From assembly GCA_002298165.1 (NCBI GenBank), contig DBMI01000071.1:3780-45235 (forward strand): a DNA stretch of 41,456 nt. Reading direction: 5' to 3'. This document shows positions 9,018 through 17,077 of the stretch, piece by piece. The notes below the pieces were generated by a model. That model was not told the origin of the DNA, did not search any database, and worked only from the letters and a program-made list of their open reading frames with translations. Made by a program: the position numbers and the translations under genes. The number at the start of each line of letters is the position of its first letter. Positions within the stretch are counted from its first letter, which is position 1. The stretch comes from Desulfarculales bacterium UBA702. Its GTDB lineage: Bacteria > Desulfobacterota > Syntrophobacteria > Syntrophobacterales > Syntrophobacteraceae.

Positions 9018-9064
9018 AAAACCCAACACTCCCGCGCCGGGATTGCCGGGTTTTTCGTTTTTAA
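9018..9064. terminator. Bidirectional terminator between miaA and flgL
   Basis: Nested hairpin: outer stem AAAACCC/GGGTTTT and inner stem TCCCG-CGC-CGGGA, followed on the plus strand by TTTTTCGTTTTT. The upstream A-run gives a U-tract on the minus strand too, suiting the convergent miaA and flgL genes. Confidence 0.8.
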
Positions 9065-9117
9065 TTAATCCATTCAGAATGTCGAACCTCTCCCGATTCA
9101 AATAAACCTGAATGGAG

Positions 9118-10032
9118 CTAGCTCAGGTAGGATGCCAGGTTGAGATTAGCCGTTAGCCCGGTTACCTTGAGCGCTGCTTCGAAGGCCGCTGTGTGTTGCT
9201 GGAGCTTTGTTATCGCATCGGGAAGATCTACGTCGTCAACGTCCGAGAGGTTGCTTTGGGTATTGGTTTTAATTAGGGTTATGGCCGATTTTTGCTGTTC
9301 CACCGAGGAAAGACGGGAGCCTATTATCGATGACTGCTTGGAAATGGCGTCCGAGGCTTGTATCAGCGTGCCGAGCTGGGTGGTAATGTTGGTGGAATTG
9401 CCGGTGCGAATCGCGTCTTTTAGCTTCCATACCTCGTTAATAACGTTCAGGGTGGAAGCGCCGCTGGTGAAGGTAAACGCCTGGTTGCCGGTCAGGTTTA
9501 CCGTAAAGGCTCCGGTTGCAACCGGTTCCCTGCTGGTTCTTACCTTCACCGCTTCGTCGTCGCCCGCGTAGGTTACCGTCCCGGTCGCATCATCTATCGA
9601 ATAAGGGGTGGCCGAGTATTTTGATCCCGCAAAGACGTACTGGTCCCCGTACTGGGTGTTTGCGGCGCTGATCATGTTCTTGATTATCCCGTCAAGCTGG
9701 CTTACAAGCGCGTCGCGCTGTTCCGGCCCCGAGGCGCTATTTGCCGAAATCGCGCACTGGCGGGCCTGGCTCACAAGCTCGCCTACGTTGCCAAGCGCGC
9801 TATCCGTTGCCTGGTCCCATCCAGTCGCAAAATCCATATTTCCCAGTATCGAGTCGTATTCTCCCAGTCCGTGCTTGAAATCCATCGCTCGGGCCCAGGA
9901 TATGGGGTCGTCCGAAGGCGTTGCCATCTTTTTCTGTGATGATATGGAATTGGTGAGGTTAGCAATATCCTCTTTCCTCTGGTTGATCCAGAGAAGGGAA
10001 GCATCTTTTTCGGTAGTAAATGAGATCCGCAT
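9118..10032 (-). CDS. flgL: Flagellar hook-filament junction protein FlgL (HAP3)
   Basis: Flagellin-like junction protein linking hook to filament, exported through the flagellar type III apparatus. The 304-aa product has a heptad-rich N-terminus (LLWINQRKEDIANLTNSISS, then ATPSDDP), which matches the conserved D0/D1 helices of FlgL and flagellins, a variable middle with a FAGSKYSATPYS turn, and a C-terminal helix with DLPDAITKLQQHTAAFEAAL. Length is near the Escherichia coli protein (317 aa). It directly follows flgK with a 24-nt gap and a clear ribosome-binding site (GAGGGATAAGACA). It is the last gene of the flgF-to-flgL run and ends at the bidirectional terminator. Confidence 0.92.
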   Translation of the reverse strand: MRISFTTEKDASLLWINQRKEDIANLTNSISSQKKMATPSDDPISWARAMDFKHGLGEYDSILGNMDFATGWDQATDSALGNVGELVSQARQCAISANSASGPEQRDALVSQLDGIIKNMISAANTQYGDQYVFAGSKYSATPYSIDDATGTVTYAGDDEAVKVRTSREPVATGAFTVNLTGNQAFTFTSGASTLNVINEVWKLKDAIRTGNSTNITTQLGTLIQASDAISKQSSIIGSRLSSVEQQKSAITLIKTNTQSNLSDVDDVDLPDAITKLQQHTAAFEAALKVTGLTANLNLASYLS

Positions 10033-10056
10033 TGTCTTATCCCTCGCCAGTGTCCG

Positions 10057-11349
10057 CTACTGGACCATATTAATAACAGTATCAAGCATTTCCGCAGCCT
10101 TTTGGACGACTTTTGCCGCCGCTTCGTAGATGTGCTGGAACTGGATCATATCAACCATCTCTTCGTCTATGGATACACCCGAAATCGACTGCTGCTGTGC
10201 ATCGAGCTGGGTTCTAAGGGCCTTGTTGAATGTCTGCTGGGTTGTGGCCTGCTGGGCATCGGTTCCTATTTGTTTCTGGAGGTCTCCAAGGTACTGGTTA
10301 AAGGTCGCCGTCTTGCCGGTAAATGCAATCGGGGTACCCTGGAGACCTGCCATTGCCAGCGCCAATGGCGCTTCGACCGCTGCGGTTTGGCCGTTGAGAA
10401 AAGTTGTCGAGGCGGTTATGGTCTGGGCATCCGAACCGGAAAATACGGCAGTGGCGCCGGCGCCATGAATGGCGTTTGCCTGCGTGATCAGCTGCCCTGC
10501 AAAGTCATCCAGCCTGTCCATATAGCCGTTTACATCCGTCAGGGCTTGCTGCAGTCCCCCGAAACTTCCTCCGGTTATCGTGGAAGTCGAAGTTATATAA
10601 TTATTCACCGTCCCGCCGGTGACCAGGGTGAGGATTCCAGTCGCACTCCCATCCTCAGTGGTAACCGTCACTATCCCGTTGGCATCCTCGCTGGTATTTA
10701 CGGGGATTATCGCCGAGAGGTCCTTAAGGGCCTGGTAGCGCTGGTCGCGCAAGTCATTAGCGGGGTGGCTGGCGGTCTCGTTTTTAAGGATTGCCGCATT
10801 CAATTGGGCAATCTGGTCTACAAGGTCTTTTGCCTGGGAAACCGTATCGTCAATTTTCGAGGTAATCTGGGTTGCGGAGTCGTCTAACTGAGTATAGGCC
10901 GACTGAATGGTCTGGGCCAAGTTTTGGGTCGCCTGGTAGACATCCGTTTGTTGAGCGACGCCCGTGGGATTTTGCGACAGGCTATCCCAGGAATTCCAGA
11001 AGGCGTTCAGGGATTGGGATATGCCGGTGTCCCCGGTGTCCGAAAAGACTGCCTGGACTGTTTCCAGTTGCGACGCAAGTTCGCCGTACTTGCTTTCATC
11101 CGAGATTGCACCCATCAAGCGCTGCTCGATATACTGATCCCGGATCTGGGTAACCGTTGTGACGTCTGCTCCAGTACCCAGCCAGTTCGGATAGATCAAG
11201 ACGGCTGGATTGGACTTTACCACCGCCTTTTGGCGAGCGTAGCTTTTGTTTTCCGCGTTGGCGATGTTGTTTGATGACGTCTGAATTTGCACCTGCGTGT
11301 TGAGCAGAGTGCCCTTGGCTATTTCAAGAGTTCCCATCAATCCGGCCAT
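10057..11349 (-). CDS. flgK: Flagellar hook-filament junction protein FlgK (HAP1)
   Basis: Junction protein at the hook tip. The 430-aa product carries the rod/hook N-terminal signature in MAGLMGTLEIAKGTLL and NNIANAENKSYARQKAV, and the typical C-terminal segment SGVSIDEEMVDMIQFQH with AAKVVQKAAEMLDTVINM. The middle is threonine/alanine-rich and shorter than in enteric bacteria (about 547 aa), as is common outside that group. A GGGAGATATAATT ribosome-binding site precedes the ATG. The gene lies 2 nt after the flgN stop, indicating tight coupling with its chaperone. Confidence 0.94.
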   Translation of the reverse strand: MAGLMGTLEIAKGTLLNTQVQIQTSSNNIANAENKSYARQKAVVKSNPAVLIYPNWLGTGADVTTVTQIRDQYIEQRLMGAISDESKYGELASQLETVQAVFSDTGDTGISQSLNAFWNSWDSLSQNPTGVAQQTDVYQATQNLAQTIQSAYTQLDDSATQITSKIDDTVSQAKDLVDQIAQLNAAILKNETASHPANDLRDQRYQALKDLSAIIPVNTSEDANGIVTVTTEDGSATGILTLVTGGTVNNYITSTSTITGGSFGGLQQALTDVNGYMDRLDDFAGQLITQANAIHGAGATAVFSGSDAQTITASTTFLNGQTAAVEAPLALAMAGLQGTPIAFTGKTATFNQYLGDLQKQIGTDAQQATTQQTFNKALRTQLDAQQQSISGVSIDEEMVDMIQFQHIYEAAAKVVQKAAEMLDTVINMVQ

Positions 11350-11351
11350 AA

Positions 11352-11807
11352 TTATATCTCCCGGCTAAATGCCAGTCCCTTCGGCGTGCGGGCGGGGCTT
11401 GTGGTGCGTTCAGCCTTTGGGCCGTAGCCCGCCGGGCATAGAATCGAGAGCATGTCCCGCCAGTGGGAAAGAGAGTTTTCAATAAAATGCCTGTTCGATC
11501 GGTTTAGCCTATCTATTCTTTCGAGCACCGCCTTAAGATGTGCGGAAATGGAGGGTCGCGTGCCCGGCTCTTTGTCCAGGCTGCCCAACCGTTGCGACAG
11601 CTCTCCAACCAGGAATTCTTTCCTGGAAATTACTTCGATCAGTTCAGAGCCGGCAAAGTTTTTGAGTTTTTCAGCCTCTTCTTCTAGTACGGTTTGGAGT
11701 TGCCGAGCGGTTTCGATGCACTCGGTCTCGGCGGCCCCTTCCGGTAGCCGCGAAATTTTGTCCTGGACGGATATTTTTCTTTGCGCCGCTTGCGACAATT
11801 TTTTCAT
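11352..11807 (-). CDS. flgN: FlgN-like flagellar export chaperone
   Basis: Predicted cytoplasmic chaperone for FlgK and FlgL, 151 aa. The sequence is almost wholly helical, with a leucine- and charge-rich core (QTVLEEEAEKLKNF; REFLVGELSQRLGSLD-like segment; AHLKAVLERIDRLNRSNR) and a C-terminal amphipathic part, matching the small helical FlgN family. Position directly before flgK is the strongest support. The frame opens at 11837, but ATG at 11807 is preferred because GCAGGTGAGA lies 3 nt upstream. A possible sigma-28 promoter lies just upstream (11866-11893). Assignment rests on context plus fold-like composition rather than on a signature motif. Confidence 0.78.
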   Translation of the reverse strand: MKKLSQAAQRKISVQDKISRLPEGAAETECIETARQLQTVLEEEAEKLKNFAGSELIEVISRKEFLVGELSQRLGSLDKEPGTRPSISAHLKAVLERIDRLNRSNRHFIENSLSHWRDMLSILCPAGYGPKAERTTSPARTPKGLAFSREI

Positions 11808-11865
11808 TTTCTCACCTGCCGTGGGTTGCCGCGCCACAGTAAAATCGGGAGTTCCCGTATTTCAC

Positions 11866-11893
11866 TTATCGGCAAATCGGCCCTATTTCTTGA
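11866..11893 (-). promoter_or_regulatory. Candidate sigma-28 (FliA) promoter for flgN-flgK-flgL
   Basis: On the minus strand the -10 element GCCGATAA matches the FliA consensus at all 8 positions (11866-11873). A weak -35-like TCAAGAAA lies 12 nt upstream (11886-11893). The site overlaps the 3' end of flgJ and would start transcription about 50 nt before flgN. The 8-mer alone is expected about once per window by chance, and another copy lies inside fliM, so location is the main support. Confidence 0.45.
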
Positions 11894-12332
11894 GTGAAAT
11901 GCCTTCAGCAACAGTTGCGCCCGTTATCGCCGTCTCGGGGATTTCGGCTTCCGGCGCTGAATCAGCCGCGGTTTGAGTGCCGTCTGAAACGGTGGGCGCG
12001 GCAGGATCGCCGGCAACTTTTCCCGCCGCTTTGAGGGCCGCCTCGTGCTGTGTTTTAAGGAGCGGCTCCAGCTTTCTGTAGAGAATTTCACCCAGGCCCA
12101 TCGCCGATTTCTTGCCGATTTCCTTCGAGATCTGCCCGGCAAACATATCCTCATACATTTCGCGGGCCGCTTCCGGTTCTTCGGCTTTCATGACCGTTTC
12201 GCGCATGGATTTAAGGAGAAAGGAAACCATTACCGATTCGAATTCGCGACAGTTTTCCTGAAGCTTTTTTTTCTGCAGTTCGAACTCCCGCGATCCATCA
12301 GCGGAGGATGTAGGGCTAAGGCGAACGTCCAA
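11883..12332 (-). CDS. flgJ: Rod-binding protein FlgJ, muramidase-less
   Basis: Periplasmic rod cap/scaffold protein. The 149-aa product contains the rod-binding domain at about residues 25-95 (CREFESVMVSFLLKSMRETV, then MYEDMFAGQISKEIGKK and GLGEILYRKLEPLL) followed by an alanine/proline/threonine-rich tail. The peptidoglycan hydrolase domain of enteric FlgJ is absent. The longest open frame starts with ATG at 12440, but TTG at 12332 is chosen because AAAAGGAG lies 5 nt before it and the upstream 36 residues look non-coding. It follows flgI with a 111-nt gap. A separate enzyme must open the cell wall for the rod; a GH24 lysozyme gene near fliR is one candidate. Confidence 0.83.
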   Translation of the reverse strand: MDVRLSPTSSADGSREFELQKKKLQENCREFESVMVSFLLKSMRETVMKAEEPEAAREMYEDMFAGQISKEIGKKSAMGLGEILYRKLEPLLKTQHEAALKAAGKVAGDPAAPTVSDGTQTAADSAPEAEIPETAITGATVAEGISLKK

Positions 12333-12443
12333 GGGATCTCCTTTTTCAGGGAAGGAGCAGGGTGGGCGGCTTCTGCCCGTCCACTCCTTCCCGGCGAATC
12401 GGCGGGCACTTGAAAAAATCGCCCGTCCAGGGAAGTTCAACGG

Positions 12444-13559
12444 CTATATGAGTTCTATTTCGGCCTGCATTGCGCCTGCCGCCTTTATAGACTGAAGTAT
12501 GCTTATCAAGTCTCGCGGGGTAGCCCCGATGGCATTCAATCCCTTGATTACCTGGCCTATGGTGACTCCGCCTCCAACGACCGCAAGCGATGCTTTCTGT
12601 TCCTGGACCTGGATGTTTGTTTGCGGTGTTACAGCTGTTCTGCCCTGGCTGAAGGGCAGGGGCTGCGAGACGTTTTGCTGCTCGCTGATCTGGACTGTGA
12701 GGCTCCCATGGGCGATGGCCACGGGGGAGATGCGCACGTTCTCGCCGATTACGATCGTCCCGGTCCGCTCGTTTACCACCACCTTGGCAATAGTTTCGGG
12801 TTGAACGTCAAGGTTTTCGATCTTTGTTATCAGCCCAACCATGTCGGAGCGCTGAATCTCGGGAACTTCCACCTTGATCGTCCCGGCGTCAAGAGCGCGT
12901 GCGGTAATGCCGCAACCGGCCGAGTTTATCGCCATGGCCGTTTTGTTTGCCAGTGTGAAGTCGGGGGTGCGAAGGATAAGATCCAGTTGGGGAAGTTCGG
13001 CATACTGTACCTGGACTTCCTTCTCCACGAGCGCGCCGCCGCTTATGAATCCCACGGTCGGATGCCCCTTCTGAACGGAGCTGCCGGATGATCCCGATGC
13101 CGCAAAGCCTCCGGTTGAAACCGGTCCCTGCGCGACTGCGTAAACTCTACCATCAGGGCCCTTAAGCGGGGTCATGAGAAGCGTTCCGCCGTCGAGTGCT
13201 TTGGCGTCTCCAATCGAGGATGCTTCGACGTCTATGCGGCTCCCAATCCGCGAAAAAGGCGGGAGCTTTGCCGTTACCATTACCGCCGCGACATTTTTTA
13301 TCTTTGTCTGGGAGGGGTCGATGTGGATCCCCATATTGTCGAGCAGGTTGGCGAGGGTGTTTACGGTAAACAGGGTATTGGTGTTGTCACCGGTGCCGTT
13401 TAATCCCACGACAAGACCGTAGCCCAGAAGCGAATTCGAGCGCGTACCAAGGAAGTAAGCCATGTCCTTTATCCTGGCTGGACTTGCGTCGCCAGGCCAA
13501 AGGATCAGGACCAGTATCAAAATGAGTGCGGTCGCGCTAAATCGTCCCTTTGTATTCAT
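12444..13559 (-). CDS. flgI: Flagellar P-ring protein FlgI
   Basis: Periplasmic P-ring subunit around the rod, 371 aa, close to the family length. A cleavable signal peptide is clear (MNTKGRFSATALILILVL, cut after ASPA). Mature-protein motifs include SNSLLGYGLVVGLNGTGD, NVAAVMVTAKLPPF and the C-terminal RDLISILQSIKAAGAMQAE. The frame opens at 13613, but ATG at 13559 is preferred since GAGGAATGGC precedes it and the protein then starts with the signal peptide. It lies between flgH and flgJ in the usual order. Assembly needs export by Sec and the FlgA chaperone, which is encoded upstream in the same run. Confidence 0.96.
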   Translation of the reverse strand: MNTKGRFSATALILILVLILWPGDASPARIKDMAYFLGTRSNSLLGYGLVVGLNGTGDNTNTLFTVNTLANLLDNMGIHIDPSQTKIKNVAAVMVTAKLPPFSRIGSRIDVEASSIGDAKALDGGTLLMTPLKGPDGRVYAVAQGPVSTGGFAASGSSGSSVQKGHPTVGFISGGALVEKEVQVQYAELPQLDLILRTPDFTLANKTAMAINSAGCGITARALDAGTIKVEVPEIQRSDMVGLITKIENLDVQPETIAKVVVNERTGTIVIGENVRISPVAIAHGSLTVQISEQQNVSQPLPFSQGRTAVTPQTNIQVQEQKASLAVVGGGVTIGQVIKGLNAIGATPRDLISILQSIKAAGAMQAEIELI

Positions 13560-13649
13560 GCCATTCCTCGCAAACAGATTTTTACGAAGTGCGCGGGGTG
13601 GCATTTGGTCCACTCCGCATGACGATTTTGTTGCACCTCGCCGGCTCCA

Positions 13650-14423
13650 CTAGAACGGATTAATCAAATCGACAAACTGGTTAAGCCAGCCGGGTTTCTG
13701 GTGCTGAGTGACCGGGCCTTTGCCAACCAGGAATATCTTCGCCTCGGCAACACTTTGTGAGTTTACCGAATTGTTGCGGCTTATATCGGCCGGTCGTACC
13801 ATCCCTTCGAGGATGATCTGCTGCAGCTCATCATTTACCTTTGTCCAGCGCGAGCCCCGGACAATAAGATTTCCATTTGGCAACACGTCAACCACGGTTG
13901 CCGTCATGTATGCTGACATGGAGTCGGTTTTGGAAGTCGAGCCGTCACCCTTGAAGGAGTTTGAGAACTTGCCCGAATAAGGTCCAAAGGAAGCCGCCGC
14001 GCTTGCATTGGAGGAAGCCGAAGGACCGACTCCGGCCCCCGAGAAGCTGAATTGCCCTGAAGAGTTCTTTTCCCGCGAAGTTGAGGTAGTTGCAGCCTTT
14101 GATCCCTTGGATTCCTCGCTGATTGTAATGGTGATGAGGTCGCCGATCCTGGTTGCCTTGAGGTCGGCAAAAAGCGACCCGGAGGCCTGTGGCCAGAGGG
14201 AGCCGTTAGGCGCCAGCGAGGCTGGAGGAGGTCCGGCTTCGGGATATGGGACCTGGACAGCTCCCGCGATTTGTTTGGGAGGCATGGAGGCGCCCTGCGG
14301 TGTCTTGTCCGAGCCGGTTGTGACACAACCCGAAAGGGCAAGGCAGAGAAGACAAAATATCAGTAGGGCGGGCCTTTTCCAGGCGACGCTCATCGGGTTT
14401 CTCTTTTCAGATTGTGCCGGCAT
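13650..14423 (-). CDS. flgH: Flagellar L-ring lipoprotein FlgH
   Basis: Outer-membrane L-ring subunit, 257 aa. The N-terminus holds a lipoprotein signal (LLIFCLLCLALSGC) whose cysteine would be acylated. Conserved FlgH elements include GSLWPQASGSLFADLKA, IGDLITITISEESKGSKAA, the MTATVVDVLPNGNLIVRGSR segment, and the C-terminal ISRNNSVNSQSVAEAKIF plus WLNQFVDLINPF. The start is ambiguous: ATG at 14423 has GGAG 6 nt upstream, while ATG at 14393 would give a more standard short signal peptide. FlgH presence implies an outer membrane. It precedes flgI by 90 nt. Confidence 0.95.
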   Translation of the reverse strand: MPAQSEKRNPMSVAWKRPALLIFCLLCLALSGCVTTGSDKTPQGASMPPKQIAGAVQVPYPEAGPPPASLAPNGSLWPQASGSLFADLKATRIGDLITITISEESKGSKAATTSTSREKNSSGQFSFSGAGVGPSASSNASAAASFGPYSGKFSNSFKGDGSTSKTDSMSAYMTATVVDVLPNGNLIVRGSRWTKVNDELQQIILEGMVRPADISRNNSVNSQSVAEAKIFLVGKGPVTQHQKPGWLNQFVDLINPF

Positions 14424-14481
14424 TTTCATCTCCAGAGTAGATCAGGGTGCGGTTTCGCATACCGCTCCCGGCTGTTGGATC

Positions 14482-15507
14482 CTACTGGACAGCCCTTACC
14501 GTCTGTCCGTCGACCACTTTGCAGACTATGGTCTTGCGGCTCGATACATTTACAACCGACAGTGTGTCGCCAACACCCGCGTCGGAGCTTACCTGTCCTT
14601 TTGCGGTTACCTGTAGGCCGGGTTGTTCGTAGAGAATGGTCACCGGGTCTCCGCGCTTAAGGACGAGGGGTTTGTCGAGGTCTTTGAGCTCTACAGGCCG
14701 ATTGATGCCGATGGCTCGAAGTACTCGCCGGTTTTCGACCTGGTCGGGGCGCATGGCGAAACGGTCCGCGGAATCGGTAATGTTTACCTTCTGCATTTTC
14801 AGATCGGCGGAGGTTATCATTTCATTTTGCTTGAGGGGCCGGGTGGCCAGATAAACATTCGCGAAGACTTCCACCCTTCCGGTGACTCCCAGGGTGCGCA
14901 CCTTCTCCCCGTTTACAAAAAATTCTATGTTCGCCGTGACATTTCCAATAAACCGTTCCCTGGGAGTTGTCGGAATGATTTCCCAGGTCAGTTGACCGCT
15001 GGGGACCACTGGCAGGCCGCTGAAATGAATTCTCGACAGGCTGTATTCCTGCTCCTTCCAGGGAGAGTTCTCGGCCACAAATTGCTTGAAAATTGTTTCC
15101 ACCTGCTCGGGGCTGATCTGCACCGATTGGCGCCGTACGATAATCTTCTCCGGGACGACCAGATTGACCTCGGCGGCATTAACGCCTCGGGATTCCAAAA
15201 GTTTTGTCAGATAGGCGCGAAGCTGATTCGGGTCGACAAACTTTTCGGACCCCGCCGGAGGCGAATCCCCGATGTTTATGCTCTGAGCGAGTGTTTTCCA
15301 TTCGCCGGGCAGGGTGTCCGAGTCGCATATATCCGAAAGAAAGACGTCCTTGTTGCTTACGACTACATTTCCCAGTACCCGGATCTCGGATACCTGCGTC
15401 TGGGCGCTCCATGCCGGACCGGCCCCGTGGAGCGGGAAGAGGAGTGTCGCGGCGGCCAGGAGCATGACTAAGATGGCGATATTTGCCAAAGTCACTAGCG
15501 AGCGCAT
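14482..15507 (-). CDS. flgA: P-ring assembly chaperone FlgA
   Basis: Periplasmic chaperone that helps FlgI assemble into the P ring. The 341-aa protein begins with a signal peptide (MRSLVTLANIAILVMLL, cut near WSA) and ends with the SAF-type domain: VYLATRPLKQNEMITSADL, RVLRAIGINRPVELKDLD, KRGDPVTILYEQPGLQVTA and GVGDTLSVVNVSSRKTI. It is longer than the 219-aa enteric FlgA because of an N-terminal extension of about 120 residues, as found in other non-enteric bacteria. It sits between flgG (15 nt) and flgH (58 nt). Confidence 0.92.
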   Translation of the reverse strand: MRSLVTLANIAILVMLLAAATLLFPLHGAGPAWSAQTQVSEIRVLGNVVVSNKDVFLSDICDSDTLPGEWKTLAQSINIGDSPPAGSEKFVDPNQLRAYLTKLLESRGVNAAEVNLVVPEKIIVRRQSVQISPEQVETIFKQFVAENSPWKEQEYSLSRIHFSGLPVVPSGQLTWEIIPTTPRERFIGNVTANIEFFVNGEKVRTLGVTGRVEVFANVYLATRPLKQNEMITSADLKMQKVNITDSADRFAMRPDQVENRRVLRAIGINRPVELKDLDKPLVLKRGDPVTILYEQPGLQVTAKGQVSSDAGVGDTLSVVNVSSRKTIVCKVVDGQTVRAVQ

Positions 15508-15522
15508 TCGGTTCCTTTCCTG

Positions 15523-16302
15523 CTAGGCCTTAACTGCATTTGCCTCGCGCAGCATTTCGTCTGCCGATTTTATTATTTTCGAGTTTGCCTCGTAGGACCT
15601 CTGACTGAGAATCATGTTTACCATTTCCTCGACCACGTTTATGTTCGAGGCTTCGAGGTAGCCCTGGAGGATCTGCCCGGTGCCGTCGGTCCCCGGCGCC
15701 GCCTCGACCACTTCACCGGATGCCGGCGTAGTGATGAAGTAGTTGTGTCCGATCGACTGCAGGCCCGACGCATTTGGGAAATCATAGAGGCGCATATTAA
15801 CGGTGGCCAGCACCTTGCCGGAGGCATCGAGTGCAGTGAAAGTGCCGCCTGGTTCGATGTGCGTTGAAACAGTGCCCTTGGGGATTGAAATTTCGGGCTG
15901 CACCTTGTTTCCGGAGGCGTCGGTCACAAAGCCTTCCGCATCGACTTTGAAGCTGCCGTTTCTGGTATAGACTTCCTGGGTGCCGCGCAGCACCTTGAAA
16001 AAGCCTCTGCCTTCGATTGCAACGTCCAGGTTGTTGCCCGTTTCGGTGAAGTTCCCCTGTGCGAAGAGCTTCTCAACCGAAACGGTTTTGGTCCCCATTC
16101 CAAGCTGAATCCCTGTCGGGATCTTGGTATTGTTTGCCGTTTCGGACCCCGCCGGAACCAGGTTCTGGTACATCATATCCTCGAAGTTGCCGCGGCTGCG
16201 CTTGTATCCCGTCGTGTTCGCATTTGCGAGGTTGTTTGCTATAACGTCCATATTCATCTGCTGGGCCGCCATTCCGGTTGCCGCTGTCCAAAGGCTTCGC
16301 AT
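15523..16302 (-). CDS. flgG: Flagellar distal rod protein FlgG
   Basis: Distal rod subunit, 259 aa, essentially the same length as the enteric protein (260 aa). The start MRSLWTAATGMAAQQMNMD, with VIANNLANANTTGYKRSR, is the classic FlgG N-terminus. Further signatures are QGNFTETGNNLDVAIEGRGF, LQGYLEASNINVVEEM, and the C-terminal MILSQRSYEANSKIIKSADE. A strong ribosome-binding site (GGAGGAGG) lies next to a short hairpin at 16316-16331. It is the second gene of the run, 55 nt after flgF. Confidence 0.97.
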   Translation of the reverse strand: MRSLWTAATGMAAQQMNMDVIANNLANANTTGYKRSRGNFEDMMYQNLVPAGSETANNTKIPTGIQLGMGTKTVSVEKLFAQGNFTETGNNLDVAIEGRGFFKVLRGTQEVYTRNGSFKVDAEGFVTDASGNKVQPEISIPKGTVSTHIEPGGTFTALDASGKVLATVNMRLYDFPNASGLQSIGHNYFITTPASGEVVEAAPGTDGTGQILQGYLEASNINVVEEMVNMILSQRSYEANSKIIKSADEMLREANAVKA

Positions 16303-16315
16303 TCAAACCTCCTCC

Positions 16316-16331
16316 GGGCCGATTTCGGCCC
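16316..16331 (-). promoter_or_regulatory. Hairpin next to the flgG ribosome-binding site
   Basis: A perfect 7-bp stem GGGCCGA/TCGGCCC with a 2-nt loop lies in the flgF-flgG gap, about 3 nt upstream of the flgG GGAGGAGG ribosome-binding site. No U-tract follows on the minus strand, so a terminator is unlikely; an mRNA processing or translation-tuning role is possible. Confidence 0.4.
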
Positions 16332-16357
16332 TTGCTGAAAAAATCGCTCCAGGGCAA

Positions 16358-17035
16358 TTATGCCGTGAGCCTGGATATGAGTTGCCCATCGAGGTCCCGG
16401 TCAAGTGTTTGCATCATCTTCTGGTAGGCCTCGAAATTTCTCGACGATTCGACCATGTGGACCATTTCTTCAACTGGATTGAAATTGGCCCCTTCAAGCG
16501 CGCCCTGCCGCACCGTGCAGTTTTCAGCCTTTACCGGGTTGTCGCCCTGCGCCGGTTCGAAGTAGCCTCCCTGGAGTTTCTTCATCCCGGCACTGTCCGC
16601 GAACTGAACGAGGTCAAGCGTGTCAACCTGAGCGGTTCCGTCAAATACTTGACCATTTTCATCTATGCTCACATCTGTCGGGTTGTTGACAGTGATCGGG
16701 CCGTTTTTGCCCAGAACCGGCCATCCGTCCTGGGTTACCAACCTCTTGGATTTATCGAGCGTCAGGTTTCCCGCCCGCGTATAAAGGGTGCCCTTGTCGC
16801 CTTGAACCCGCAGAAACCCTTTTCCGCTCAGGGCTACATCGAGTTTGTTGCCTGTATCACGTAACGGTCCCTGATCGAAGCTGGTATAGGTCGAGGAGCC
16901 CATAAGCTTGCTGAAGTAGACGGAATCCTTCTTGAATCCAGGGTTGTTAGAGTTTGCGATGTTATTCGCAATAACATCCAGCCGCCTCTGCTCTTCCATT
17001 GATCCGATAGTCGCTACGTACGATCCCACTTTCAT
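16358..17035 (-). CDS. flgF: Flagellar proximal rod protein FlgF
   Basis: Proximal rod subunit, 225 aa. The N-terminus MKVGSYVATIGSMEEQ with VIANNIANSNNPGFKKDS is the rod/hook signature, DTGNKLDVALSGKGFLRV follows, and the C-terminus VEEMVHMVESSRNFEAYQ is typical of FlgF. The frame extends to 17269, but ATG at 17035 is chosen: AAGGAG lies 7 nt upstream and the sigma-54 promoter at 17062-17077 is inside the longer frame, so a start further up would not be on the mRNA. First gene of the flgF-flgL run. Confidence 0.94.
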   Translation of the reverse strand: MKVGSYVATIGSMEEQRRLDVIANNIANSNNPGFKKDSVYFSKLMGSSTYTSFDQGPLRDTGNKLDVALSGKGFLRVQGDKGTLYTRAGNLTLDKSKRLVTQDGWPVLGKNGPITVNNPTDVSIDENGQVFDGTAQVDTLDLVQFADSAGMKKLQGGYFEPAQGDNPVKAENCTVRQGALEGANFNPVEEMVHMVESSRNFEAYQKMMQTLDRDLDGQLISRLTA

Positions 17036-17061
17036 AGGAAGCTCCTTCCGAGCTGTTTTGT

Positions 17062-17077
17062 TGCAACGAAGATGCCA
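17062..17077 (-). promoter_or_regulatory. Sigma-54 (RpoN) promoter of the flgF operon
   Basis: The minus strand reads TGGCAT-CTTCG-TTGCA, with GG and GC separated exactly as in the -24/-12 consensus TGGCACG-N4-TTGCW. The predicted start site (about 17051) lies 16 nt before the flgF ATG and leaves the AAGGAG ribosome-binding site on the transcript. Confidence 0.85.

Noticed and set aside
14623..15471. Long plus-strand frame opposite flgA
   Set aside because: Antisense to a recognisable FlgA, with no ribosome-binding site or domain.
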